64,000 bases of DNA from Myxocyprinus asiaticus (Eukaryota > Chordata > Actinopteri > Cypriniformes > Catostomidae), in the NCBI RefSeq assembly GCF_019703515.2, contig NC_059348.1, positions 21,934,156 through 21,998,155 on the forward strand, given 5' to 3'. A program made the translations under genes and the position numbers. Positions within the stretch are counted from its first letter, which is position 1; each line of letters starts with the position of its first letter. This document shows, one piece after another, positions 1-12,977 of this stretch. The notes below the pieces were generated by a model. It was not told where the DNA came from, did no database searches, and saw nothing but the letters and a program-made list of their open reading frames with translations.

Positions 1-58
1 CAAACCTTCCAGCAGGTACTTTCTATAAAGAATGTATATTTTAGAAAACAGCACTTAA

Positions 59-617
59 AGGCAAGTTAAGCTCAATCGACAGCATTTGTGGAATAATATT
101 AATTACCACAAAAATAAATTTTGACTCGTCCCTCCTTTTCTTTAATAAAAGCAAAAATCGAGGTTACATTGAGGCACTTGCAATGGAAGTTAATGGGGCA
201 CATTTTTGACTTAAAATACTCAAAAATATAGCCACAAGACATAAAATATATGTGTGTAAGCATAACTTCAGTGTGATAAAATCGTGCACTAACCTTTTCT
301 GTGTAAAGTTATAGCCAGTTTTACAACTACCATGATGATGTAATGTCAACAAACCCTAAAATGACAGTAGAAATGACTATTTAAACAATATTACAGCTCA
401 AATAATACGAGTTTTAACAGAAAAATTAATGCAAGTGCTTTATAAAATTATAAGCTTCACTTTTCTGTGTTTAAACCCTCCAAAAATAATCCAGATGTTT
501 GCTTTTTTGTAAAGAAAAGGAGGAACAAGTCAAAATGAATTTTTGTGGTACTCAACATTATGGCACAAATGCTGCTGATTGAGCTTAACTTCTAATGAAC
601 CCAGAATATTCCTTTGG
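59..617. mobile_element. Palindromic MITE, family A (TTAA-associated)
   Basis: Left arm text (AAGTTAAGCTCAATCGACAG, ACCACAAAAATAAAT, GACTCGTCCCTCCTTTTCTT) recurs reverse-complemented at about 505-600 as a long imperfect inverted repeat. There is no coding potential. A TTAA at 55-58 precedes the left end. Another copy starts at the far end of the window (63937). Confidence 0.75.
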
Positions 618-871
618 GATATTTCACCCAAAAATGAAAATCTCATTTCTCCAAACCCATATGGCTTTCTTTCTTCTGTGGAACACTAAAGTTAGGTAAA
701 ATTATAAGCAGATATTAACCTCAATCATCATTCATTTTCAGTGTATGCAATAAAAGATGCAATGAAAATGAATGGTGACTGAGGCGACCATTCTGCCCAA
801 CATTTGCATTCCATGGAAGAAAGTCATATGGGTTTGGAACAATGTTCAATTTTTTGGGTGAACTATCCATT
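618..871. mobile_element. MITE, family B (TTAA; GGGATA-TTCACCCAAAAATGA ends)
   Basis: The left end reads GATATTTCACCCAAAAATG and the right end reads TTTTTTGGGTGAACTATCC followed by TTTAA. Inner blocks 'CTTTCTTCTGTGGAACAC' and 'GAATGGTGACTGAGGCG' match the other family B copies. It directly abuts family A, the two sharing the CCTTT junction. Confidence 0.7.
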
Positions 872-1073
872 TAAGGTAAGTATTATTAGACTGTTTAATA
901 ATTATTATTTTGCCCAAAACAAAATTAGATCAATTAAAAAGTTAAATGTGTTTATTTGCATGCAAAATGGTTTTTTGATATCTTGTAATGTCTTAAAATA
1001 TAGTACCAATGTCATTTGTCCAAAGTAAAATGTAACACTAGTAATTTTGCCTAACTGATAATAATACAAAAAG

Positions 1074-1519
1074 AGGGGGGCCTGGGTAGCTCAGCGAGTA
1101 TTGACGCTGACTACCACCCCTGGAGTCGCGAGTTCGAATCCAGGGTGTGCTGAGTGACTCTAGCCAGGACTCCTAAGTAACCAAATTGGCCCAGTTGCTA
1201 GGGAGGGTAGAGTCACATGGGGTAATCTCCTCATGGTCGCAATTAAGTGGTTCTCATTCTCAATGGGGCACGTGGTAAGTTGTGCATAAATCACAGAGAG
1301 TAGCATGAGCCTCCACATGCTGGGAGTCTCCGCTGTGTCATGCACAACAAGCCACATGATAAGATGCACAGACTGACAGTCTCAGAAGCAGAGGCAACTG
1401 AGACTTGTCCTCCGTCACCCAGACTGAGGTGAGTAACCGCACAACCACAAGGACCTAGAAAGTAGTGGGAATTGGGCATTCTAAAATTTGGGAGGAAAGG
1501 GAATAAAAAAATGTAAATA
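1074..1519 (+). mobile_element. tRNA-derived SINE, full length, with 16-bp target duplication
   Basis: The head has tRNA-like A and B boxes (GGGTAGCTCAGCGAG; GAGTTCGAATCCAG). The body ends GGGAATTGGGCATTC with an A-rich tail. The 16-mer ATAATAATACAAAAAG flanks it exactly at 1058-1073 and 1520-1535, showing retrotransposition of a complete copy. Family name unsure; it resembles known cyprinid tRNA-SINEs. Confidence 0.85.
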
Positions 1520-1535
1520 ATAATAATACAAAAAG

Positions 1536-2058
1536 TGAAAATACAAGAGACAATGTTTTGTACAAAAACCAATTACTGAACTTTATTAACATCAAGGAGT
1601 TTTTTCCTGCAACATTTTTTATTCCAGTTTTCTTATTAACAAATAGAAAACAGACTGTGTGTACAACAGTTTGAACCTCTACAGCACTAATCATTCACAA
1701 GGTAAAAATGAACTTGCCAACATTATTCTGAAAGTTTGGCCAGGTCTCCCTTTATCGTGCCAGTTGTAATTGAGCAGGCATGAAATGATGTTCTGCAGAA
1801 GAAAGTGTTTTTCACTTGAGTTGTGCTACCCAACCCCAACAGAGGAGACCACCAAATACCTGGGGTGCTTAGATATTACAGTAGATATAACCTTGTACCA
1901 ATAACAGATTCACAGAAAGCAGTCTCTCATGTAGTTTTCTCTATGTTGGAATATCAAGAAAATCCAGGATTACGTTTTCAGAGAATTATTGACAATAGAG
2001 CAGATGCTGTTTATATGCTGTATCTATAATAGTATTTATATTTATTCATAATTATAAA

Positions 2059-2121
<63 letters not shown>

Positions 2122-3206
2122 CTGTATAAAAAGAAGAGTTGGATTAACAGAGTTGACTCTCCCTCAGGGGAGTGGTTTATACTGTACAGGTGCCAATGGC
2201 GATTGGTCTCGTTTTAATATCAGGTCTTCAAAGATGAGAAGCGGGCAGTGAGGGTCGTGAGTCGTCAGGAATGTGTTCAATCCCTGTCACAATGAATGCA
2301 CTCCAATCAGAACAAAGGTTGCAATTTATTCTTCACAAATCAATTATATTTAACCTCTACTGAGTTCTGTACAGTGCAGATTTTGCTAGTTAGTTGATTT
2401 GTTTTCCTCTACCAAAGTTTTTTTTTAATTGAGTACCATTAACCCCAATGCATACCGCAGTTAAAGATATTTCTTTTTTCATTAGACAGAGACAGAACAT
2501 TAAAGGCTTCTCCAAAGTGAACCCATTCTTTTTAGCCCAAGGACACCAATTATACATAAGGAAGAAAAAAAAAAATAATGTTACAAAGTCAAACCATCAG
2601 CAGCTTAGAGAACAGTGGTTCTCTCGTATTAGTATCAGGAACATGTTAAAAATGCATGTTCTTGTGCTAAAATAACCTATTGTAAAAAAAAAATAAATAA
2701 AAATAAAATAAAAAAATTAGGGAACAACAGTACAAATTAGGGAAAAGGTAGACCCACGGAAAAGGCCATTAAGACAAAAGATGTTAAAAGATTATTACAA
2801 ACAAACATTCTACATAAAAATAATAACAATACTGTCATACTGAATTTTTTAAAATAACAACAAATGGTAATCGTGATAAAAAAAAAAAAACAAAAAAAAA
2901 AGAGAAAAGAATTAGTGCTACCAGTAGCCTTCAACTGTAGTGTGGGTTGGTGTACTCTAAAGAGAAACTAGAATATAGTTTTTAGATGATGCTTCTTGAA
3001 AGAGAGTTGTCTGTATTTCTTAAAGCAATCTCTTGTTGCCAGTCAATAACGGACTGCTGTGATTGGTTAACCAGCCACTGGATAGCCTGCCCTTCCCACC
3101 CCCACCCCAAATCTCTGTACAGGATGGGGCGGGGGAATGGGGGCTCGAAAGGAACACTTGGTGCACTCCTGAAGAGTTGTACCAGAGGGCTGTAGTCCAG
3201 GAGTGG
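1536..3206 (-). other. ptprf: Probable ptprf 3' untranslated region
   Basis: Directly after the ptprf stop there is about 1.7 kb with no recognised transposon, ended by a SINE target duplication at 1520-1535. Minus-strand AATAAA candidates appear as TTTATT at 2325-2330 and 1582-1587. A TA/TG microsatellite lies inside (2060-2119). The UTR extent and the poly(A) site used are inference. Confidence 0.45.
2060..2119. repeat. TA microsatellite in the presumed ptprf 3' UTR
   Basis: A short TG run leads into an uninterrupted TA array. If it lies in the mature mRNA it would form an AU hairpin. Confidence 0.9.
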
Positions 3207-3275
3207 TTACGTTGCATAGTGATCAAAGCTCCCAAGGTACTCCAGTGCTGCTCTGTAGCACAGCTGGTATTGGTC
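3207..3275 (-). CDS. ptprf: ptprf terminal coding exon (residues 757-778 and stop)
   Basis: The exon encodes [15 protein letters not shown] and then SFDHYAT, followed by TAA (3207-3209). This is the conserved LAR-family C-terminus, and the Q and L of QYQLCY favour PTPRF. Acceptor CTCCAG. The 3' UTR follows toward lower coordinates. Confidence 0.97.
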   Translation of the reverse strand, partial: DQYQLCYRAALEYLGSFDHYAT

Positions 3276-6200
3276 CTGGAGGGAAAAAAAAATCATCAGC
3301 ATGTGTCAGCAAGATTAATGCTTGTCTGCTTAACTAATAACACTGAGTTAACGTGACAGCGAGCTTATGCTCAGTTATTAACGCTAGGTAGCTCAAGCAA
3401 TAGTAAAATCTATTGAACTGCATTGTGAGTTGAGTTAAAGCTACTACACAACAATAACAAACTTATCTCTTTGGAAGGTGGGGTTTTGGAGACAGCATTT
3501 GTGGTTGAAGGGATTAGGGGTGGTCTAATTCGGGTGGAAGTTAGCAAGCAGCTTTAACGACATATTAGACGAGTTTTATCATTAGTAAAGGGTAGAAGGA
3601 CTGTACCTCTGTCTGCACCATGGCAGGCCTTTGTGTGCGCAGAGTCTTGACGGTCTGGAACAGATCCACCACACCCTCATATCTCATCCTCTCCAGCACA
3701 ATACTGAGAGTGATGAAAACACCTGTCCTTCCCACTCCAGCACTGAAAAACAACAGCATCTGCTACTTTAAACATGTTACACAAGCTTCAAGGTGAAGGC
3801 TGTTACTAACTGTCACGGTCCCGTCACCTTGTCAGGTGGGGGTTCTGCCTGACGGGACTGTGGCAGTATCGGCCCGCCTCAGTGTTTTGTGTACCCCCTT
3901 TGTGTGAGCACATGGGCCCTCAAGTGATGTCATGGTCCTGTCAACCGGTCAGATTGGGTTTTGTCTGACGAGGGCCATGGCATCATCGTTCCCTGTCTGT
4001 TTTTGTCAAAGCTTGTTTACGTTTTGCCCTTACGTGTTTCAGGTGCCGCTGGCATGCTGAATCAGCGTTTCCATTGGAACCCTGATGGTTCCATGGGAAC
4101 GCTGATCATTACACCTTCAGCTGCGAGCAGCACCTGCCTCTTGTTTGTTCCCCGCTTATTTAAATCCCCTCATGTGTCATGTCTGATGTCGGATCATTGT
4201 TATTGTCACCGTGATGTTGTTTGCTGTCAATGTTAACTGTGCTCTCTTGTAGTTGGAGCTTGCTCGTGTGTCTGTTGGTTGCTAGCCTGTTGAGGTGTGG
4301 TTACCCGCTTAAGCCCTGTTCCCATGGAGGAGGATTCCTCTGTCTCTGCCCGCGTCTTGGGGGAGAATCTTGCCTGGGCTTGTTTGCTTTGTGTTTGAAA
4401 AGTTGATTACTTTAAAGAACTGTTGATTAATAAATCCTGTTGAACTCTTTCCCTCTGCTCTTGGGTCCTGTCTCACTCTCGCACCCTGACAATTACACTG
4501 CAGTCTGTGATGCACTAACTGGATGAATCCAATAGATTACTTTTACTTTGCTTGCTGTCTCTTAATTTTCCACCACTTATTGATTACCTGACATTAGTTT
4601 TGAAAATAGCACAATTTCCACTTTCAAATTAATCAGAGATGATAACTAGAATGTTCTTCATACAAATGTTCCATTTCATTTTATCATCTCTGTATTTTAT
4701 CAGAATCTCTGTAATCATTCACTACCCCCTCAAACCTCAATACTTCATACAGATTCAAATACATACTCAAATTAAGAAAAACTATATTATAAATAGGCAT
4801 CTTTCAAAGAAGAATTACTACTACGGTTTTGGTAATTTTTGTTTATTAATATTTTTATGTAATTGAGTAAATTTTAAATAATAAATTATTTGGGATTTTA
4901 AGATAATTTATCTTATTTAAAATGGGTCATATCAGTAGCTTCTAACACCAGAAAAACAAAACGGCTACTGCATTTAATACAGTACATGTATGGTATGCAA
5001 AATATGGTTATTTGGTCAACACTGTAAGCAGCTGACACTAGGAATGTCTTAAAATATCGATACATCAATTATTGATCGGTACATTATTTATACGTTTTTG
5101 AGGCATCGATATATTAACATTAGCTGATTTAAATAAGAAGCCTAATTTGCGTGCTTTCCCATTCACAGTCAGTTGGCCTTCCGTTAAATGTAGTCTGGCA
5201 TAATAGCTTTGGAGACCACAAGGGGGTGATATAACATTTACTGTACTCAACACAAAGTTATCATCACCTTTGTCATTCCTACATTTGTGCAGCTAGTGTT
5301 TCGCATGGTGTTTCATTGTGGGTAATATTATGGCGGATAAACAAATGGGAGAGCTTTGGGGAAAGGGCAAAGGAAACAAAGTTTGGAGTCATTTTGGATT
5401 CTGGGATGATACAGCTGGCCAATGCCTGGATAAATCAAAAACATTGTGTAAAAAGTGCAAGGCAGAACTGCCATACTCTGGGAACACAACCAATCTAATA
5501 TCCCATATAAATATAGATATCATGGTGAATAGCAGGGATATGCAGCGAAAGGCAGTAACGTGGTAGAAAGTCTTACTACTGACTCCTGCACTTTAAGAGC
5601 TACCAATGAATACTGGTAAGCCTTTGCAGTAGATTTAAAGGAATAGTTCACCCAAAAATGAAAATTCTCTCATCATTTACTCACCCTCACGCCATCCCAG
5701 ATTTCTATAACTTTCTTTTTTCTGCTGAACACAATGATTTTAGAAGAATATTATAGCTCCTTATGTCCTCACAATGCAAGTGAATATTGACCAAAACTTT
5801 GAAGATCCAAAAAGCACATAAAGGCAGCATAAAAGTAATCCATAAGAATCCAGTGGTTTAATCTATATCTTTAGAAATGATATGATAGATGTGGGTGAGA
5901 AACAGATCAATATATAAGTCCTTTTTACTTTAAATTCTCCTCCCTGCCCAGTAGGTGGCGATATGCATGAAGAATTCAAATCACCCACCCCTGGAGTCAC
6001 GAGTTCGAATCCAGGGTGTGCTGAGTGACTCCAGCCAGGTCTCCTAAGCAACCAAATTGGCCCAGTTGCTAGGGAGGGTAGAGTCACATGGGGTAACCTC
6101 CTCGTGGTCACTATAATATGGTTCTCGCTCTCGGTGGGGCACGTGGTGAGTTGTGTGTGGATGCCGCGGAGAATAGCGTGGGCCTCCACATGCGCTACGT

Positions 6201-9200
6201 CTCCGCAGTAACGTGCTCAACATGCCACGTAATAAGATGTGTGGATTGACGGTCTCAGATGCGAAGGCAACTGAGATTCGTCCTCCGCCACCCGGATTGA
6301 GGCGAGTCACTACATCACCATGAGGACTTAGAGAGCATTGGGAATTGGGCATTCCAAATTGGGGGGAAAAGGGGAGAAAAAAAATTAAAATAAAGAAAAA
6401 ATTCAAACTGCCAAAAACAAAAGAAGAATGTAGATGTGAAAGTGGAGATTGATAGTAAAAAAGGACTTGAATATTGATCTGTTCACTTGCATTGTATGGA
6501 CCTACAGAGCTGAAATATTCTTCTAAAAATCTTTGTTTGTGTTCTACAGAAGAAAGAAAGTCATAGACACCTGGGATGGCATGAGGGTGAGTAAATTATT
6601 TTTTTTGGGCAAACTATTCCTTTAAGGGTTCGGTCCAGCAACGAGTAGCCCTAATTATATCTGAAAAAAAAAAAAGCAGATATAGATCGATAATCATCTG
6701 GAAAATGTTCTGATTATTGATGCGTGAAAAAGGCATTGATCCCAAGCCTTGCTGACACCATTGGATTTTCCTCAATAGATGGAGCTGACACAAAGTTTGA
6801 AATCATCCTATATTCTCAATTAATTCTTAATGAAAGCTGAATGCTATATTTGTCTATATTTATTTAAATATAAATATTTAACATGACAGTGCATATTATT
6901 TTTGTGTTGGACAGTGATGACAAGGAAAGTGGAGAAAATGGAAGCACCAACACATACTGTAATTAAGTATCTCTGAATATGTACAACAGATTAATCCAAA
7001 ATAAATCCTTGGTACATAACCTTTGCTTTTTTAATTGTGTAGCCTGTTTTGTCCCATGTAACAAGAATTATTGCACTGATAATATAAATGCATGCTTATA
7101 ACTCATTCGCCATTCATATTCTCTTTCAGACCTTTCAAATGTTTCATCTCTGCAGGTAGAATGACCTTATTAGAAGAGCATACCTGCAGTGCACAGTGAT
7201 TGGTCCATCCTGCCCAAACTGCTCCTTGGTTTTATGAACTTGGCCAATGAAATCAATGAATCCTTCACCAGTTTTTGGCACTCCCTGCTCTGGCCAATCG
7301 GTGAACTGGAACTGCCGAATGGTTCTGGATTGGCCATCCTGTAGGAAATGTAGAGATTCAACAGTTTATGAATCTGATGTTGATGCAACAGCATTACTGG
7401 AGAAACAAGGGCGCCTTGCATAATGCTACAGAGGAGGCTCCTGGTATGAATAACTAGCTGGCACATTTTCACTCTCACATACAGCAGCTGGACACCTCCC
7501 AGTCAGATCACACACAACGGGAAGCCTCCGTCCATATGGTCTTTGTATGAACATGTGTTGATGGTCTGTGAGTGTACGTGTTTGAGCTACAAGCTTATTC
7601 ATAACCTTGGGCGTATTTATAGCCTACAGACAGCTCTGATGTCCAAGGCGATATGCTCCTACACTGAGCCGCAGGAAGTGAAAGCGCTGGGTTCGTGCTA
7701 CACCTCCAGCACCAGCAAAAGATTGCTCATGCACTCCAGTAGTTTCCCTCAAATACCACACTGAGTGACTTTCACATGAAATAGTCAACACAAATAATAC
7801 TCCTCTGTCAGATTATTACAGGATGGATTGATGGCAAGTAATAGATGCGGCGACTGAAGAGTTATGCAAATGACAGACAGAGTGTGGGTACGTACCCTGG
7901 CGTCTGTGACTTTGAACTCTCGCAAGATGTACTGCGGCATGTTGTATTCAGCCATGGGATCCACCACAAAGTACTGATAGCGGGCGGAGCGCTCAGCAGG
8001 CCAGTACTGATGGCACTTCTCCTGTACAAGGTGGACAGAGAGGAGGGATTGAGTAGTCAAAGTCAACATGAAACAGCATTAGCAATCCATTTTACCTTCG
8101 TGATGTGACATATTTCAGGGTGAAACAGGATATTCATCAAGAAAGAAATGTAGGACTGGACAAATCTATCAGGACTTGATTGGATCATGAAAGGTGGGCG
8201 TTCAACACCATAATCGAGCCAGGTAAAATGGGCTTGGTGATGTCAAGCAAAGTCGTTTCAGAGGTGTAGCAAGTTATATATTTTCTCCTTGAAATAACGT
8301 GGAGCAATGAATCCTTTACAAAATGACCTTAAACAGATTCAAGTAAATTGGTCCATTATTGATTCCATGTTGAATTTTACAGCAAAGCTTGATGCATTTT
8401 AAGAGGAGGAACAAGCTCTTACCCGTCCCATCTCTCTGAGTTTGGTCAGCATCACTACAATAGTGGAATTGTGCTCCCATAACATCCTCCAGAAGTCTTC
8501 AGTGGTCTCTGCTAGAGGGCCCTGGGTGGCAATATAGGCCTTCTGCTGTCTGTGAAAGCAAGGCAACATCTTTTGAGAATGTTCCACTTATTCATTTAAA
8601 GCCTTCAATAATAAAGACAATGACTATCTGATTTCAAATCGTATGTGAGCAATGTTTACGCTAATATTATGCATAATCCACAAATCTTCATTTTCATGAA
8701 AGCTTTGTGCGAGTTTATGAAAGGCAATAGTTATTTAGCCTATTTATTTGTTGAATATCTGTCTGTTGAATATCTGAACTAGGGGGCCTCAACATTCAAG
8801 GGGCCACAAGTAACTTAAAATTATTTAAAATAAGTTAGTAAGCTATAATAATATCAAATAAAAAAAATCATAAAAAAAAAAAACAAACAAAAAAACAAAG
8901 GCTTATGGCACCTTTAAGTCGACTCTAAAAGTCAAAATTTAAAATAAGCTGTTTTGCACATTGCTATTCTATAATTGTCAAAAGTGTCTTTTTAAACATA
9001 AGTCCATAGAGCTAGGGAGGAAGCAGTTTCTAACATGAGCACTAGGTAGCAGCAGCGTGCTTTGCCACTGCAGCTTGTACAATAGGTGTGCACGTGACAA
9101 ACACATCACTGTCTCATACAAACAGAGTCATGGTTTAGCAACTAATGAAGGTGCTGCAGGCAAGCAATAACATGGAACTGGAAGATTAAAGTCTGCTCAG

Positions 9201-10577
9201 GGCCTTGTTCTGACAAATAAAGAAATGGCAGTGAAGAAGAGAAAAGGGGGAAGATAAGCAGGAACAAAGAGGAGAGAGACCCCCCACCACTACTCATTCC
9301 AGAGGATCCACATACACACACATGCCTCTACACAGGACAGACACAAAGCACAAGTCAAGGACGCACTGCCTTTGACAAAGCTGAATTACCTCTTAATCAT
9401 CCAATTTTTGGCAAGAGATCATTTTTCCTCCCATCAAACAGAATTCAACACACACTGTAATATGGTTATAAACGCAGACACAAAAACAGCTGTAATGTCG
9501 TATGCTTGTGATTGGTGAAGCTCTTTGTAAACTATTAAGAAGGTCAGGCGTGTTTTTGTGCTCATCGCATTAACGTGATGCTTAAAATCAGCTTAGTTGG
9601 TGCTTTTTGAAAAACAACGGGTCTCCAGACAGACAGACAGACTCAGAGGCTATAGTCCAGAGATGGAGCGATACAAGGGAGACATGAATGAAGAAGCACG
9701 TTTAATACTTAATTCATTAAAAATTGTGAATGGTGTCGAGTACCCATATGCACAGGTTGAGCTTCTCCAGAGTAGCTCTCAATAAATTTTAATTCAAATG
9801 AAAGGGGCTGATGTATCGAGCCCCCAGATATTTCCTCCATAGACTATGTGACATTTTGTGCCCATGCTCCACTTTATGGCAAACACGACTGGCCTTTTCT
9901 TTCTCTGCATTCTGTCTGAGATTTTCTCAAGCATTCAGCCCATAGAGAGCGCCTCCCTTTGTAATTCAATAAACAGCTGTCAGACACAGTAAGGCAACAG
10001 AAAATGTGAAGGCTGAGAATGTGTAGACAAACTACACAGCTGCTCATTGTTTAGGAAGAATATTGCAGTGGAATAAAGAGAGATATGGATCATCTCATTC
10101 ACTATGTACGATTACATAGTATGATTCTTGGCTTCTGATGTAAATATAACAGGAAGAGGGACTTGATGTCAACAAACCTACAGATAAAAATAACAAAACC
10201 TCTGCCTATATTTAGAGATGGGTTGCTGCACTATGTTCTACTGGATCCATTGTGACATTATTTTTATTAAAATAAAGCACATATCCCATCAAATTCATGA
10301 CCATATCATGCAAAAAAGAAACAAACAGACAAAAACAAACAAAAAACAAAACGAAAACAAATTGTCATTACTATAATGCAAAAGAAAATTAAATAATACA
10401 CAATTTAAATAATTTTAAAATTATTACTACAATAAATATAACATTTTTCTATACATTTGTAATATGTTTCTGTCACAATTGCTTCCATTTTAGGCATCAA
10501 GCTTTTATTTTGAATCAAGCTTTTATTTTGAATCAAGCTTTTATTTTGATACGTTTTTGATGGAAGGTTCACACCTC

Positions 10578-10618
<41 letters not shown>

Positions 10619-12935
10619 GGTTGGGAGGGTTACTTTTGAAATGTATTCCACTACAGATTACAGAATACATGCTGTAAAATGTAATTTGTAACGTATTCCG
10701 TTAGATTACTCAAGGTCAGTAACGTATTCTAAATACTTTGGATTACTTCTTCAGCACTGGTAGATTTTTTCACTTGTTTTGACTATAAAAACTCTGCCAG
10801 TACAGTAAGACAAAATACACATGTTCAAAATACATTCTCTGAAAAACCTAAATATCTTATGCAGTGTTGTTTCTAAAACAAGATTAACAAGATCTAACTG
10901 ATCTTGTTTTAAGGATTTTTAGATATTTTTACAGGAAAACAATACAAAAATTATCATCAAGAATATGATTTTTGCCCTAATATCAAAGGTCTTACTAGAA
11001 AAAAAGAAATTATGATCTAACGTGAATTTTCTTGATAAAAAATATGATCGTGCCTGGTAACATGCATGTAAAATGGCTAGAAATAGCATTTTAGCTTAGC
11101 GTAAAGCTGACAATTTACACAAGGTGTATTTCTATTTCTTCTGCTCCAAACTTAAGACTTACTTCTCTGTCTGCTCGTATGAATGTAACACATCATAAGA
11201 AAGTGTTTCACCGCTGTTCAAATGCACTTTGGATCACATCATTTATATGTATAAATGTTTTCCATCTGAAAGGACTAAATATTAAATGAAACAAATTACA
11301 ATAAAATACAAAGTAATCTCTTCAGTAATCAAAATACTTTTTGAATGTAACTGTATTATAATTACTAATGATTTAAATTGTAACTGTAGTGGAATACAGT
11401 TACTTATATTTTGTATTTTAAATATGTAATCCCATTACATGTATTTCATTACTCCCCAACCCTGTATATATATATACAGTTGCAATCGAAATTATTCAAC
11501 CCCCCCCAAGACAGTAAGGATTTACAAAGGTAAGCTTTTCTGATGACCCAGAATTTTTAAACTTTACATCTATATCAGTTGAGTGACACATTCAAAGTCA
11601 TAGTGTGAATATATAACCTAATATTTGTAAATAGCAGGATTTTTTAAAAATGTCATAATTATTCAACCCCTATTGCATGTAGTTGTTTCTTAAATATGTA
11701 AAGCTACACAAGTAATTGTTTTAAAACAAAAGTAAGTCATCAATCTGCAATGGCACTTATTTAAGTTTTAAAATGTAAGTTTAGCGTTGTAAGCAAAAAT
11801 ATATTTCTGTGCAAAAAATGAAATTAAAAATAAGCTGTCTCAAAAGCTAATAGAGGAGATTATTTCATTACACAAGAAAGATCATGGCTAAAAGTACATT
11901 TCAAAGGCACTTCAATTTCCAATAGACAAAGTTGGCAGCACCATTCATACATTTTTTTAAATATGGTACAACAGCAACCTTCTTGGGGTGTGGAAGAAAG
12001 CAAAACTTCACCAAGGGAAATGTTGACTTGAATATTCAAGAAGTAATTAGGAAAGACCTGTGGAGTCCTGGAAGAAGGTTTTATAGACGTATGACACTAA
12101 ACTGAAAATGAGTTTTAGACCCATGGGTCAGCAGTATGTCTGGAGTAAGATGACAAGGTGATGACAAGAATGACACCATCCCCACAATCAAGCATGGAGA
12201 TGGGTCAGTCCTGTTATGGGGGTGATTTGCGGCTGCAGGAAATGGCTATCCTGACTATGTGACTGACACCATGGATTCTTTCAGGTATCAGGCCATTTTG
12301 GCATGAAAAATGTGATGCCTTCAGTGTGTAAATTGAAGCTCGGTGATCACTGGTCTTTCCAGCAAGACAATAACACCAAGGATACATCCAAGTTGTCCAA
12401 AATCTGGTTTAGGGATAGGTCGTGGAATGTCCTTAAATGGCCCTTTCAGTCCATCAGTAAAATCCCATTGCAAACCTTTGTTGGGATTTCAAGGAAGCAG
12501 TAGAAGCACAGAAACCAAAGAATGTCAATGAGCTGGAAGCTTTTGCTCAGGAGAAATGTGTAAAAATTCTAATAGAGAGGTGTCCGAAGCCTGAGAACAC
12601 TTACCTGAAACATTTATTTGCTGTTTTCAAGGATAAAGGATGCTCCACAAATGATTGATTTTGGGGGTTGAATATTTTTGACATGACATTTGTGGAGAGA
12701 ATTAGTTATTTTTTATTTTAAAATTTGGGTAAACTGAACTCTTTGTTCTCAAAATCACTCAAATATGTATTAAAAACTTACTTTGACTGTTTACTGAGGT
12801 TTTAGTTGAGTTTAGTTGTATGTATATTTAACTTGTACTGAAACCAGAACATTCCTTTAAATTGTAAGTATTTAACATAACATCAGTATGATTAAGGTTA
12901 TATGAAAATGGTAAAAAATAAATTAATAAAAACAA

Positions 12936-12977
<42 letters not shown>

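Larger units (their letters stand above)
5039..6750 (+). mobile_element. hAT element with BED-finger remnant, carrying nested MITE and SINE
   Basis: The 8-mer GCTGACAC flanks it perfectly at 5031-5038 and 6751-6758, the hAT target size. The 5' end starts TAGGAATGTCTTAAAATATC; the 3' end carries a related degenerate terminus. A BED-type N-terminus is encoded at 5330-5563. The middle is replaced by a family B MITE (5639-6621), and little transposase remains. Confidence 0.8.

Noticed and set aside
1090..1150. tRNA gene at the SINE head
   Set aside because: The A and B boxes are present but the sequence continues into the SINE body and the acceptor stem does not close.
2060..2251. Open frame starting with a Tyr-Ile repeat
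   Set aside because: The repeat is a translated TA microsatellite; the same holds for similar frames at 38912, 40251, 42510 and 46579.
10561..10615. CRISPR-like or array structure
   Set aside because: It is a plain TA microsatellite. The genome is eukaryotic and no spacer-repeat pattern exists in the window.
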